A stretch of 34,441 nucleotides of DNA from Tannerellaceae bacterium. Its GTDB lineage: Bacteria; Bacteroidota; Bacteroidia; Bacteroidales; Tannerellaceae. Shown one piece after another: positions 1-9,458 of this stretch (the stretch's first letter is position 1; every line of letters begins with the position of its first letter). Under the pieces are notes generated by a model that was not told the origin of the DNA, did no database searches, and was given only the letters and a program-made list of their open reading frames with translations. Location: NCBI GenBank assembly GCA_021201865.1, contig JAJQEE010000167.1:1-34441 (forward strand), written 5' to 3'. Both the position numbers and the translations under genes were made by a program.

Positions 1-236
1 TTATAGATGGTTCCGCTACCCCCCCCCCTCCACTTAAGTCAAATGTCGGAAGATAGCCGGCATTTCCCAGGGTGGCATTATTTTCATTGATCAGTTGTTC
101 ATTCCGGACGATCCGGATGGAGTAGTTCCTTTCCAGTCCGGTTTCAATGCATTGTTTGAGATTGAATACCCGTTGGGCAGCCGCCTCAAAAAAATGGAAC
201 AGATAAAATAGTTAATAGGATAAGTAATTGTTTCAT
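1..236 (-). CDS. TolC/OprM-like outer membrane efflux protein, N-terminal part only, frameshifted
   Basis: This is the start of the outer-membrane channel of the efflux operon; the rest lies beyond the left edge. The start codon overlaps the stop of the RND pump gene (ATGA), which supports the start choice. The reading begins MKQLLILLTILSVPFF and hits a stop in a 7-T run (A run at 188-194 on the plus strand). Removing one base restores a signal peptide followed by AAAQRVFNLKQCIETGLERN, the usual start of a TolC-family mature protein in Bacteroidetes, then the stretch NATLGNAGYLPTFDLSGG. A 10-C run at 19-28 follows; with nine C the protein would continue SGTIYN, which fits the family better than the frame given. 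Identification is firm from position and N-terminal pattern, but only about 75 residues are visible. Confidence 0.75.
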
Positions 237-3200
237 GGTTGTTCTGTTTTAGCCTGTCTGTCTGTAGATATAAAACTGTACATCGCAGGAACGATAAATA
301 AAGTAAGGAAAGTAGAAACAAGCATACCTCCCACTACTGCGACCCCCATCGCAATTCGTCCCTGCGCTCCTTCTCCGGTCGCATATACTAAGGGTACTAA
401 TCCTAAAATGGTGGAAACACTGGTCATCAGGATCGGACGGAAACGCTGGCTGGCTGCCGCACGGATTGCCTCAGCCATGCTTAATCCCGCATCCTGCCGC
501 TGGTTGGCAAACTCTACGATCAGAATACCGTTTTTGGCTACCAGACCAATTAACATAATCAGACCGATCTGGCTAAAGATGTTCATGGTAATACCGGAAT
601 AACTCATAAACATCAGCGCTCCGGCGATGGCTAATGGTACGGTAAACATGACGATCAGCGGATCTTTGAAACTCTCAAACTGGGCGGCTAACACCAGGTA
701 GATCATCACCAGCGCTAATATCATGGCGAACATCAGGCTGGAGGAACTTTCGCTGAATTCTTTGGATTCCCCGGACAGGGCGCTCCGGAAGCTGTCATCT
801 AATACCTCTTCTGCGATCCGGTCCATTTCTGCCAGACCGTCTCCTAACGTGTAGCCCTTGTTTAATCCGCTCGATACAGTAGCGGATACAAACCGGTTAT
901 ATCTGTATAATTGAGGAGGTGCCACATTTTCATGCAGGGAAACTAAGTTGTCTAACTGGATCATAGAACCGTTGTCGCTCCGGATATAGATTGATTTCAG
1001 GTCTAACGGCGTGTTTCTCTGCTGACGGTTAATCTCTCCCAGGATCTGGTACTGTTTTCCATTCATATAGAAATAGCCCATACGCTGACCACTGAGGGCG
1101 TACTGCAAGGTCTGGGCTATATTCAGGGTGCTGACTCCCAGTAAGGAGGCTTTGTCCCTGTTGATCTCAATCCGTGTTTCCGGCTTCGTGAATTTAAGGT
1201 TCACATCCGCCATCTGGAATACCGGGCTTTCATTCACTTTCTCCATAAAGAGGGGTAGATATTCTTCCAGCTTTTGCAAATCCGGAGCCTGTAATACATA
1301 CTGGACAGGCATACCACCACGTCGTCCTCCAAAGGTGGACTGTTGCTGTACAAAGGCACGTGCTTTTGTCTCTTTTCTTACGGCAGCGGACAATTCTTCC
1401 GCGATCTCCATCTGAGAACGTTGCCGCTCCTGTATGTCGGGGAGGAACACATTCATAAATCCGCCCCCATTCCATGAACGGGATAGGATAGATTCCCTTT
1501 CCGGTACTGTCTCTTCTGCAATTTCTTCGATTATATCTGCATAGCCACGGATAAATTCAAACGTAACCCCTTCCGGGCCTCGCATGTTAATGGTAATAAT
1601 AGAACGGTCTTCCAACGGAGATAATTCCGATGGTATTTTATTCCAAAGGATACCAATGGAGGTTAGCAGGATCAATACGATTGGAATAGCCAACCATTTA
1701 CGTGAGAGGAAAGTTTCCAGCCCGGTAGCATATATTCTACTTAACCCGTTGAAAAAAGGTTCTGTTTTTCTATATAGCCAGTTTTGTTGCTCTCTTTTCT
1801 TTAACATTTTAGTTGCAAGCATCGGTGTGAAAGTTAATGCAACAAATGAGGAGATGGCAACGGAGCCGGAGATTACAATACTGAATTCTTTAAATAACCT
1901 ACCCGTCATACCATCCATAAATACGATGGGAAGAAAGACAGAGATGAGGGTAATAGTGGTAGATATTACGGCAAAAAAGATTTCATTGGAGCCTTCTATC
2001 CCGGCTTCGCGTGGAGACATGCCCTGCTCAATCCTCACATATATATTTTCAGCAACGACAATGGCATCATCGACTACCAGACCTACAGAAAGTACAACAG
2101 CCAACATGGTAAGTACATTTATGGAGAATCCCGAAATGTACATGATAAAGAAAGCTCCGATCAGGGAAACCGGAATAACTACGATCGGTACTAAGGTGAC
2201 ACGCCAGTCCCGAAGGAACAGGAAGATCACCAATACTACCAGGATCAGGGCGATATAAATGGTTTCCTGTACTTCATTGATAGAAGCACGGATAAACTTT
2301 GTATTGTCATAGACCATTTCAATACTTACATCTTCCGGCAGGTCTTTCTTTAACTGTTCAATACGTTTATAGGCCTCATTCGCAATTTCGATGTGGTTGG
2401 CTCCCGGTTGGGGGATAATGATGTCAATCACCATCGGTTCCCCGTCTTTTTTTTAATAAACTCCGGATGTCTTCCGGGGCTAATTCGGCATAGCCGATAT
2501 CCTGAAAACGAACGATATTATTGTCATCTTCTTTGATGATCAGATCATTAAATTCTTTGGCTGTCTGCATGAGCCCTAATGTACGGATAGATAGCTCTAC
2601 CGTATTCCCTTCGATACTACCGGAGGGTAGCTCCACATTTTCACGGTCTACCGCATTCTTTACGTCCATGGTAGTCACCCCATATCCTGCCATCTTGATC
2701 GGGTCCAGCCATAAACGCATGGAGTAACGTTTCTGTCCCCATATTTCCACGGCACTTACGTTCGCAATGGTTTGCAGGCGCTCTTTGACAGTCAATTCAG
2801 CGATCTCACTTAATTCCATCAGGGATCGTTTCGTACTACGGATACCGATCTGGAGGATAGGAGAGGCGTCCGCATCCGCTTTCGCTACGGTCGGAGGGTC
2901 ACAGTCGCGGGGAAGGTAACGTTGTGCTCTGGATACTTTATCCCGTACATCATTAGCCGCGGTTTCCATATCTACCGAAAGTTCAAATTCCACAGTGATA
3001 CGGCTACTCCCCTGACTACTAACGCTACTTAAGGAGCGGATACCAGGGATACCGTTAATGTTCTGTTCCAACGGTTCAGTGATCTGGTTCATGATCACCT
3101 CTGCATTTGCTCCCGGATAACTTACATTTACTGAGATAATAGGCTGGTCCACACTGGGAAATTCACGAACCCCCAGATAGCGGTAACCGATCATACCGAA

Positions 3201-3272
3201 CAGTAGGATGATAAGCATCATTACTGTGGAAAGAACGGGCCGCTTTATACTTATTTCCGATATATTTGCCAT
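233..3272 (-). CDS. RND efflux pump inner-membrane transporter (AcrB/MexF-type), split by one frameshift
   Basis: Proton-driven inner-membrane pump exporting drugs or other amphiphiles through a periplasmic adaptor and TolC-like channel. The first fragment (282 residues, 2424-3272) begins MANISEISIKRPVLSTVMML with the first membrane helix and a porter domain. The second (233-2434) carries the rest, including the proton-relay helix VVDDAIVVAENIYVRIEQG, helices around GLVAKNGILIVEFANQRQ and the C-terminal membrane domain. The two frames meet at an 8-T run (2447-2454, plus strand); deleting one base joins them as LLKKDGEPMVIDIIIPQPGA, the normal family sequence. The repaired protein has 1012 residues, close to the usual ~1030. 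It starts 9 bp after the adaptor gene and overlaps the channel gene by 4 bp, so the three form one operon. Substrate cannot be told from the sequence. Confidence 0.93.
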
Positions 3273-3281
3273 ACTGAGTTC

Positions 3282-4378
3282 TTAATACAGATTATCAATT
3301 GATACTTTCATTCCTGTTCTTAACTGCATCACTCCGGATGTAATTAAGGTGTCACCCAAATGAATACCATCCAATACCTGTACCCGGCTTTCAGTACGCA
3401 ATCCTAAAGCAATTTCTACCGGTTCCGCGGTTCCGTCTTTATATAAGTAGACTATGTTTTTTCCATTTCCGGGATGACGGCTTCACTGGGTATGGCTAAG
3501 GCATCTTTGATTTCCCGCTTGGTGATCTCCACGGACGTGTAACGTCCCGGCAGGATAGTGCCCCGGGTATTCGGATACAGGGCTCTTACCTTTAAGGTAC
3601 GGGTGGTTACATCTACTTTACTTTCTACTGCATAGACGGTTGCACGGTGTTCCTGCATCAACCCCTCGGAAGATTCAACTTTAAATACGATGGGAGTTCC
3701 ATCGACTACGTCGAGCGAATAACTTTCCGGAATAGAGAACTCAATTTTTAAAGGGGATATTTTGGTCAGTTTCGCAATCTCTGTGGAAGGAGTGGCATAG
3801 GCTCCTTCACTGACAAAACGAAGTCCGATCACTCCGTCGAAAGGGGCTCTGAGTTCTGTTTGAGCAATGTTTGCTTTGACCAGATCAATATCTGCCATCA
3901 GGGTTTCATATTCGGTGGCTACCTGTTCAAAGGCTTCCTGGCTGACCGCATCTTTTTCTAATAACGTACGTTGACGGTATACCCGGTCTTTGGCCAACGG
4001 GATTTGTGCCTCTAATTTTTTTAACTGAGCCTGTAGGGGTTTGTCATTTATTTTCGCTAACAGGTCTCCCTCTTTTACCTGTGTACCTTCCGTAAAGTAG
4101 ATGGCCACAATTTTACCGGAGGATTCGAAGGAAAGGTCTACTTCCTCATCCGGAATAAGGCTCCCGGTACTTACAATCCGGTCGGTCAGAGATTGAGGTT
4201 TTACAACTTCCGCATTAATATTCAGCATTTGCCTGTTGGGTGAATAGACTGTTGCAGAAGGTACATTGGCCGCATCCTGGGATGCCAGATAGTGATTTTT
4301 CAGATGGGGATAAGCGATCATTCCGCTGATTAAGATTACAATAGCTATAGTCACTCCCCACTTAGCTTTCCTCGTCAT
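3282..4378 (-). CDS. RND efflux periplasmic adaptor (HlyD/MexE-like membrane fusion protein), frameshifted near the 3' end
   Basis: Periplasmic adaptor linking the RND pump to the outer-membrane channel. An N-terminal membrane anchor (about residues 8-24) is followed by the first lipoyl half-motif with GKIVAIYFTEGTQVKEGDLL, an alpha-helical hairpin, the second half-motif ELRAPFDGVIGLRFVSEGAY, and beta-barrel sequence ending LPGRYTSVEI. The reading stops at EMEKT after a 6-T run (3457-3462, plus strand). Adding one base gives EMEKNIVYLYKDGTAEPVEI and continues through the membrane-proximal domain to a stop at 3282, for 365 residues, normal for the family. It is the first gene of the efflux operon. 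No TetR- or AraC-type regulator is next to it. The break is probably a sequencing error. Confidence 0.9.
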
Positions 4379-4443
4379 GTTTTTTCTCGTGTTTTTCTAT
4401 AGGTTTTACAATATCCCATGCATAAGACATACCCCAAAGTAAA

Positions 4444-4486
4444 AGGTTTAATATGTAAAATTAAAATTTACTATATTAAAAAACCT
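4444..4486. promoter_or_regulatory. AT-rich imperfect dyad, candidate operator between the divergent efflux and metal-uptake operons
   Basis: The left arm AGGTTTAATATGTAAA (4444-4459) is mirrored by TTTACTATATTAAAAAACCT (4467-4486), with two small offsets, about 65 bp upstream of the adaptor start. Its position between divergent operons fits an operator. The function is inference. Confidence 0.35.
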
Positions 4487-4583
4487 ACTATTCCTTTTTC
4501 TATCGATTTGTTTTCTTAGAAATAACCCATTCAAAGGGATGGGTTTTTAGAAAATGCGCCGCTTCTTTTTAAAAGTTTCATTG

Positions 4584-4591
4584 TATATTTG
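4584..4591 (+). promoter_or_regulatory. -7 promoter box (TATATTTG) for the metal ABC operon
   Basis: TATATTTG matches the Bacteroides -7 consensus TAnnTTTG. It lies 14 bp upstream of the ATG at 4606, implying a very short leader. A clear TTTG at -33 is not present; the region there is T-rich. Confidence 0.5.
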
Positions 4592-4605
4592 CAAAAACAA
4601 AAAAG

Positions 4606-5496
4606 ATGAAACAGTTTAGCCAACTCATTCTATTTATATTCATTTCCTTATTATTCCACGCTTGTCAATTTAATCAGACGGATCAGAAGATCATTTCTGT
4701 TACGATAGAACCTCAACGGTATTTTGCAGAGAAAATTGCCGGGGATAAATTTACTATTCATTCGGTGGTTCCGGCAGGGCAGAGTCCGGAAACCTATGAT
4801 CCGGCTCCCCGGGAGATGGTTAACATTGGAAAGAGTACGGCTTATTTCAGGATCGGGTATATTGGTTTTGAAGAGGTTTGGATGCCTGCGATCGTGGAGA
4901 ATAATCCACAATTGAAAGTATTTGATATGTCGGAGGGGATTGAACTGATCCGGAATCTGAATCCTCATACGCATCACCATGACCATGAAGGAGATCTGCA
5001 CCATCATCATCATCATAGCGGAGTGGACCCTCATAGCTGGAGTTCCATTACCGGGGCTAAAATGATTGCCTGGAATATGTTGAATGCCTTTATCGCACTG
5101 GATCCGGAGCATACGAAATATTACTGGAACAACTATGGACGGCTGATGTATGAAATCGAAGAGACGGAGAAAACGATCGGTACGATGTTTAAAGGCTTAC
5201 AGGAAAGGACCTTTATTATTTATCATCCGGCGTTGACGTATCTGGCACATGAATACCGGCTGAATCAGTTGTGCATAGAAAGGGATGGAAAAGAACCTTC
5301 GCCTGCCCAGTTGAAAGAGTTGATTGAGGAAGCCCGTGAATATAAGGCGAGAGTGGTTTTTGTGCAACAGGAGTTTGACCGGAAAAATGCAGAACTGATC
5401 GCCCGGGAAACCTCTTGCCGGTTAGTTTCGATCAATCCGCTGGATTATAACTGGAGTCAGGAAATGATCCGTATAGCAACCGCGTTAACCGAATGA
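4606..5496 (+). CDS. Metal (probably zinc) ABC transporter substrate-binding lipoprotein, ZnuA/TroA family
   Basis: Extracytoplasmic binding protein that captures a divalent metal for an ABC importer. The signal sequence ends in lipobox LFHAC (Cys20), so it is a lipoprotein. The fold pattern is that of cluster A-I binding proteins: VTIEPQRYFAEKIAG near residues 32-46, VDPHSW with His143, YHPALTYLAHEY with His207, and a C-terminal SINPLDYNW. A His-rich loop (residues 121-137, 11 His) is typical of zinc members. The usual first ligand in GxDPHxYxPxP is not conserved: here the stretch is GQSPETYDPAP, with Glu in place of His. The stop overlaps the ATPase start (ATGA), so the two are co-translated. 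Zinc is favoured by the His loop, but manganese or iron cannot be excluded. Confidence 0.88.
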   Translation: MKQFSQLILFIFISLLFHACQFNQTDQKIISVTIEPQRYFAEKIAGDKFTIHSVVPAGQSPETYDPAPREMVNIGKSTAYFRIGYIGFEEVWMPAIVENNPQLKVFDMSEGIELIRNLNPHTHHHDHEGDLHHHHHHSGVDPHSWSSITGAKMIAWNMLNAFIALDPEHTKYYWNNYGRLMYEIEETEKTIGTMFKGLQERTFIIYHPALTYLAHEYRLNQLCIERDGKEPSPAQLKELIEEAREYKARVVFVQQEFDRKNAELIARETSCRLVSINPLDYNWSQEMIRIATALTE

Positions 5497-6251
5497 ACAG
5501 ATTAATTGAAATCAGGAATGTCAGTGCCGGTTATGGACATAAGGTGGTACTGAAGGATATCAATCTGGATGTTTTCCGGGATGATTTTTTAGGGATTATT
5601 GGCCCGAACGGAGGAGGTAAAACGACTTTGTTAAAACTGATCCTGGATCTGATCTCTCCGATGGGAGGGACGGTCCGTTTTTATACGGGAGGAGAGGAGG
5701 TGCCTAAACTGAGGATCGGCTATCTGCCACAGATGAATCAGATCGATAAGAAATTCCCTATCTCTGTGAAAGAAGTCGTAGCGTCCGGCCTGTCCTTTGA
5801 GAAACCCCGCTTCCGTTCTTTTACGAAAGAACAGGAACAACGGATCGAAGAGGTGCTGGTCCAGATGGGATTGGAGGATCTTTCCGGACGACCTATCGGC
5901 CAACTTTCCGGAGGACAATTGCAACGGGTGTTGTTAGGCCGTTCCATTGTCTCCTGTCCGCAGGTCTTAATCCTCGATGAACCGAATTCCTATGTGGATA
6001 AACGGTTTGAATCCCGCTTTTACCAGTTGCTTGAAGAGATCAATAAAGAAAGTGCGATCATCCTGGTGTCCCATGATATCGGTACGGTGCTGACCATGGT
6101 AAAGAATATTGCCTGTGTGAATGAAACGTTGCATTATCATGCGGGAAGTAATATTTCAGAGGAATGGTTAGGAGAGACCTATGCCTGTCCGATCGAGTTG
6201 GTAGGACATGGCCATTTGCCACATCGCGTATTAAAAAAGCATGAACACTAA
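5493..6251 (+). CDS. Metal ABC transporter ATP-binding protein (ZnuC-like)
   Basis: ATPase subunit of the metal importer. Visible motifs are Walker A GPNGGGKTT (37-45), signature LSGGQLQRV (138-146), Walker B VLILDEP (158-164) and the switch His in SHD (193-195). The C-terminal tail is His-rich (GHGHLPHRVLKKHEH), as in many zinc and manganese ATPases. At 252 residues the length is normal. It overlaps the binding-protein gene by 4 bp. The membrane permease that should complete the importer is not downstream: the next gene, 12 bp on, is a 71-residue two-helix protein. The permease must be encoded elsewhere, or the pair shares one. Confidence 0.92.
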   Translation: MNRLIEIRNVSAGYGHKVVLKDINLDVFRDDFLGIIGPNGGGKTTLLKLILDLISPMGGTVRFYTGGEEVPKLRIGYLPQMNQIDKKFPISVKEVVASGLSFEKPRFRSFTKEQEQRIEEVLVQMGLEDLSGRPIGQLSGGQLQRVLLGRSIVSCPQVLILDEPNSYVDKRFESRFYQLLEEINKESAIILVSHDIGTVLTMVKNIACVNETLHYHAGSNISEEWLGETYACPIELVGHGHLPHRVLKKHEH

Positions 6252-6263
6252 CAATACTTTAGG

Positions 6264-6479
6264 ATGCCCTACTCAACCCTTTGTATGATAAGCCTGCCGG
6301 AATTAGGGGTGATCGTTTGGGTCGCTGTACTTCTGTTTGGTTGTAAAGCTGTTTCACAGAACCCGATGCTTACAAGAGGACAGAGGATTTTATGGATAGG
6401 AACGATTGTAATTCTTAGCTGGATCGGTCTGTTATGGTACTATTATGTCTTTTATATGAAAAATGATGACAACAAATAA
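6264..6479 (+). CDS. Small two-helix membrane protein, PLDc_N-like
   Basis: A 71-residue protein with two predicted membrane segments (about residues 10-27 and 41-62) and a short charged tail, MKNDDNK. The layout and the stretch ILWIGTIVILSWIGLLWYYY resemble the phospholipase-D-nuclease N-terminal family (PLDc_N, PF13396), small membrane proteins of unknown role. It is 12 bp after the ATPase gene and overlaps the next gene by 17 bp, so it is in the same transcription unit. The ATG at 6264 follows TTTAGG directly; an in-frame ATG at 6285 is an alternative. Function is unknown. Confidence 0.6.
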   Translation: MPYSTLCMISLPELGVIVWVAVLLFGCKAVSQNPMLTRGQRILWIGTIVILSWIGLLWYYYVFYMKNDDNK

Positions 6480-7512
6480 TTCTCAGCATACAAATCCGGG
6501 TGCTCCGCGCATATTAATTACCGGAGCCAGTGGTTTTATCGGTGGCTTTTTAGTAAAGGAGGCACTGGATCGTGGATATGAAGTCTGGGCCGGTATCCGT
6601 CAGGGAAGTGACCGGAGAAACTTGACGGATCCCCGTATTCATTTTGTTGATCTGAGATATAATAATCCGGTTGTGCTGACTTCCCAATTGAGAACGTTCG
6701 GTTTGGAACAGGGTCCTTTTACGTATGTGATCCATAACGCCGGGTTAACAAAAACGCTGGATAAGAAGAATTTCATTAAAATAAATGCTACTTATACCCG
6801 CCATTTCATCGAAGCGTTGAATGATTCCGGTTTTAAACCGGAAAAGTTTCTCCTGATGAGTAGCCTGAGTAGTTTTGGGAGTGGGGATGAGAAAAATTTT
6901 ACCCCGATCGCTTTACACGATAAACAGAATCCGAATACCGCCTATGGGCAGAGCAAACTACAGGCAGAGAATTATCTGCGTAAGCAGTCTTATTTCCCCT
7001 ATGTGATCCTGCGTCCGACAGGTGTGTATGGTCCGGGGGAGAAAGACTATTTTATGGAAATAAAAAGTATTCATTCCGGTTTTGATTTTGCCGTTGGTCG
7101 CATCCCTCAGCGCATCACTTTTATTTATGTGAAAGACCTGGCGAAAGTTGCTTTTCTGGCTTTGGAAAAGAAGGAGGTGATCAATAAAGAATATTTTGTG
7201 GCCGATGGAGATGTCCATACGGATGAATCGTTTGCCCGTATGATCCAGGAGATACTGGGTAAAAAGCACGTATTTCGTGCCCGGATACCGTTAGGGTTGG
7301 TCCGGGTAGCCTGTTTCTGTTCCGAATGGATCGGGAAAATGACCGATCAGAGCATGACGTTGAATACGGATAAGTATATCATTCTGAAACAGCGGAACTG
7401 GATTTGTGAAACAAAGCCGCTTCAGGAGGATCTTCAGTTTACCCCTTCCTATCCTTTACGCAAAGGGCTGGAAGAGAGTATTGAATGGTATAAAAAAGAG
7501 GGTTGGTTATAG
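6463..7512 (+). CDS. NAD(P)-dependent epimerase/dehydratase, extended SDR family
   Basis: A 349-residue Rossmann-fold protein acting on an unidentified substrate. The nucleotide-binding motif GASGFIGG is at about residues 20-27, the Ser of MSSLSSFGSG and the YxxxK pair in TAYGQSKLQAE supply the catalytic residues, and RPTGVYGPGEKDY is the usual substrate-loop sequence. It resembles the extended SDR group often annotated as UDP-glucose 4-epimerase-like or dihydroflavonol reductase-like in Bacteroidetes, but no sequence feature fixes the substrate. The start overlaps the preceding small gene by 17 bp (ATGATG, so 6466 is also possible). Its stop overlaps the stop of the convergent head-GIN gene by 6 bp. 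Confidence 0.85.
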   Translation: MMTTNNSQHTNPGAPRILITGASGFIGGFLVKEALDRGYEVWAGIRQGSDRRNLTDPRIHFVDLRYNNPVVLTSQLRTFGLEQGPFTYVIHNAGLTKTLDKKNFIKINATYTRHFIEALNDSGFKPEKFLLMSSLSSFGSGDEKNFTPIALHDKQNPNTAYGQSKLQAENYLRKQSYFPYVILRPTGVYGPGEKDYFMEIKSIHSGFDFAVGRIPQRITFIYVKDLAKVAFLALEKKEVINKEYFVADGDVHTDESFARMIQEILGKKHVFRARIPLGLVRVACFCSEWIGKMTDQSMTLNTDKYIILKQRNWICETKPLQEDLQFTPSYPLRKGLEESIEWYKKEGWL

Positions 7513-8313
7513 GTTTTCCACTGCGGGTTTAACAGAACCGAATCCGGCCACCTCTTTATGTATATGCTGTGGGTTTCCTTTGTAACGGAGTTTGCCTATT
7601 CCTGCCACGTCCCAACGGATATCTTCCGTCGCATGTAACTCCACATTTCCTTTCCCGGCAATCTCCACATGTGCTTTGGTTAGTAACAGGTCATAGGCAT
7701 AGATATTTCCTTTCCCTGCAATTTCAAATTTCCCGTTTTCCACTATGCCGCCTAATTCGAGTGTCCCTTTCCCGGCTGTTTCTCCTTTGAGGCTGTTACC
7801 ATATAGCTGTTTGGCAATCAGGATGCAACTTCCGGCCATTTCTACGTTTAGCCTATCTACATGGATCGTGTCTTTCAGATTGACTATACATTTGCCTGCC
7901 AGATCAATTTCCAGTTCTTCATTCCGGATAGGAGCATCTGTATTGAAAACAACTTTCCCGGCGGAAGCGATATAATTTAACTTTTTAGAATGGGTGCTTA
8001 TCAGAAAAGTGGTAGGAGAAATATAAGCTCCTTCATATTCCTTTTTCGGTTCGATATAAAGCCGCTGGTCTTTGACAACAAAATCATAGGCATGATATAC
8101 ATTTGAATCTGTAGTAATGATCAATCCGGCTTTATGATCTTTTTGGGTATAGATCACCTCCACTCTATTTCCGGATATTTCTATCCCTTCATAGTCTGTT
8201 AATTCCATTTCTTTGGTCAGGAGATTTCCATCTCCTTTTACTCGTGTAAGACTCCGGCAACCGGCCGAAAGGATGAAAAGAGAGACCAGGACTACAGATA
8301 CAAATGTTTTCAT
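7507..8313 (-). CDS. Head-GIN domain (DUF2807) lipoprotein, paralogue 1
   Basis: A 268-residue exported protein of the DUF2807 (PF10988, putative auto-transporter adhesin, head GIN) family. The lipobox LSAGC puts the lipid-bearing Cys at residue 19. The N-terminal part has GDGNLLTKEMELTDYEGIEI, and the second half is a regular series of AGKG/AGSC steps about every 20 residues (AGKCIVNLKD, AGSCILIAKQ, AGKGTLELGG, AGKGNIYAYD, AGKGNVELHA, AGIGKLRYKG), the pattern expected of a right-handed beta-helix-like repeat. It starts 11 bp downstream of paralogue 2 and is probably cotranscribed. The biological role of the family is not established; cell-surface or periplasmic location is inferred from the lipobox. 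Confidence 0.85.
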   Translation of the reverse strand: MKTFVSVVLVSLFILSAGCRSLTRVKGDGNLLTKEMELTDYEGIEISGNRVEVIYTQKDHKAGLIITTDSNVYHAYDFVVKDQRLYIEPKKEYEGAYISPTTFLISTHSKKLNYIASAGKVVFNTDAPIRNEELEIDLAGKCIVNLKDTIHVDRLNVEMAGSCILIAKQLYGNSLKGETAGKGTLELGGIVENGKFEIAGKGNIYAYDLLLTKAHVEIAGKGNVELHATEDIRWDVAGIGKLRYKGNPQHIHKEVAGFGSVKPAVENL

Positions 8314-8324
8314 AATGATATATT

Positions 8325-9113
8325 TTATTTGACTTCTTCAATGGTGCCTTTACCCACCTTTTTCTGTTGTACGGCGGTCGGTCCTTTGTAACGAATGTGT
8401 CCGCTACCCATTAAAGTCGCTTTCAGGTTATCAGTAGCATGTACTTCTGCCGTACCGCTGCCGGTCACCCTGCAACTCAGATCGGGAACAGCCACTCCGA
8501 ACGCATGGATATCTCCACTGCTGGTGATGCTGTAAGAACCCTGTAAGGCTTTCCCCTCCTTTAAAGTAATGGAACCGGAACCGGAAATGCTGCATTCCAG
8601 TTTCTCTACCTCTAATTTGTCTACTACAATGTTGGCACTGCCGGAGACATTCAGGTCCAGTTTCCCTAATGTGACAGGATGTTTTAACTGGATCAGGCTA
8701 TTGGCATTACTTTTAATCACTAATTCATCCCCGGATAAAGGACTTTCCAACATAAAATTGGCATTCCCGGCAATCCGGGTTTCTTTCAACCACCGGGAAT
8801 TAGTCCTGATCAGAAATTTAGTGTAATGGTCTACCTTAATTCCTTTAAAACCGATGGTTAGTGTCCGGTCTTTCACTTCCACCTGGACATAGGGTTGCAG
8901 ATTTTCATCTACTGTGACTTCTAAATAAGGAGTATCTTCCGATTGTGTATAGATAATATCATAGACACCATCAATACGAATCCTGTTGTAATCGGTGATC
9001 TCTCTTTCTTTTGTTGTTAATGTTCCGTTCCCCCGGATCCTGTCGGCAGCATGCCCCATGGTTACAAAAGACAGCAAAAAGCAAATTAATAAACCATTGA
9101 TTTTCATTCTCAT
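8325..9113 (-). CDS. Head-GIN domain (DUF2807) secreted protein, paralogue 2
   Basis: A 262-residue protein with a Sec signal peptide (cleavage likely after GHA, about residue 22) and no lipobox, unlike its neighbour. The mature part begins RIRGNGTLTTKEREITDYNR, the family's entry motif. The second half has repeating SGSANIVVDK, SGSGSITLKE, TGSGTAEVHA and MGSGHIRYKG steps. Two ATG codons lie at the start (9113 and 9107); either could be used. It is first in a two-gene unit with paralogue 1, and a -7 box lies about 47 bp upstream. Function unknown. Confidence 0.85.
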   Translation of the reverse strand: MRMKINGLLICFLLSFVTMGHAADRIRGNGTLTTKEREITDYNRIRIDGVYDIIYTQSEDTPYLEVTVDENLQPYVQVEVKDRTLTIGFKGIKVDHYTKFLIRTNSRWLKETRIAGNANFMLESPLSGDELVIKSNANSLIQLKHPVTLGKLDLNVSGSANIVVDKLEVEKLECSISGSGSITLKEGKALQGSYSITSSGDIHAFGVAVPDLSCRVTGSGTAEVHATDNLKATLMGSGHIRYKGPTAVQQKKVGKGTIEEVK

Positions 9114-9159
9114 TTTTCTGGTTGTTATAGATTAGACGACTCATGTATGGAATTAGTTA

Positions 9160-9167
9160 CAAAAATA
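9160..9167 (-). promoter_or_regulatory. -7 promoter box for the paralogue 2-paralogue 1 unit
   Basis: On the minus strand the sequence is TATTTTTG, matching TAnnTTTG. A TTTG lies upstream, but with about 13 bp between the boxes rather than the usual 19, so the assignment is tentative. Confidence 0.4.
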
Positions 9168-9458
9168 AAACGGAAAATAACAAAATCCTATTGTGAGGGA
9201 GAAATAAAAAATAAGTGGTGGAAAACAAATCGATTGTTTTAGTCGCTGAAGTTCAATCGGATTTGGTGGTGAGGATCTGTGATCGGAAGATTTTTAACAG
9301 GTCGTAGACCTTCCTTAATTTAGCTCCGGGTATCACCCAGTCATGTTCAGAAGATTTTTTATATCTGCAACAGACAGAAAATTAATGCAATGGACGTAAG
9401 AATTTGGCTAAGGTCGATCTTCGATTACAATCCGTGTTGGTCGGAAGATCCGTAAATA
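9168..9458. other. Gene-free stretch between head-GIN genes
   Basis: No credible gene is present. The only plus-strand start followed by a short reading (9390, 21 codons) has no similarity I recognise. The right end borders the long inverted repeat. Confidence 0.4.

Noticed and set aside
1584-2258. A 224-codon plus-strand open frame inside the RND pump gene, and similar long antisense frames elsewhere (for example 28640-28921, 30135-30539)
   Set aside because: They lie opposite strongly conserved coding sequence and their predicted products are low-complexity, without recognisable domains or starts.
4524-4548. A hairpin AACCCAT/ATGGGTT followed by TTTTT, looking like an intrinsic terminator
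   Set aside because: It has only a 7-bp stem with an 8-nt loop and lies within the promoter region between two divergent operons, where no transcript in that direction is expected to end.
9390-9455. A 21-codon plus-strand open frame beside the long inverted repeat
   Set aside because: Too short, no recognisable product and no matching promoter or ribosome binding site.
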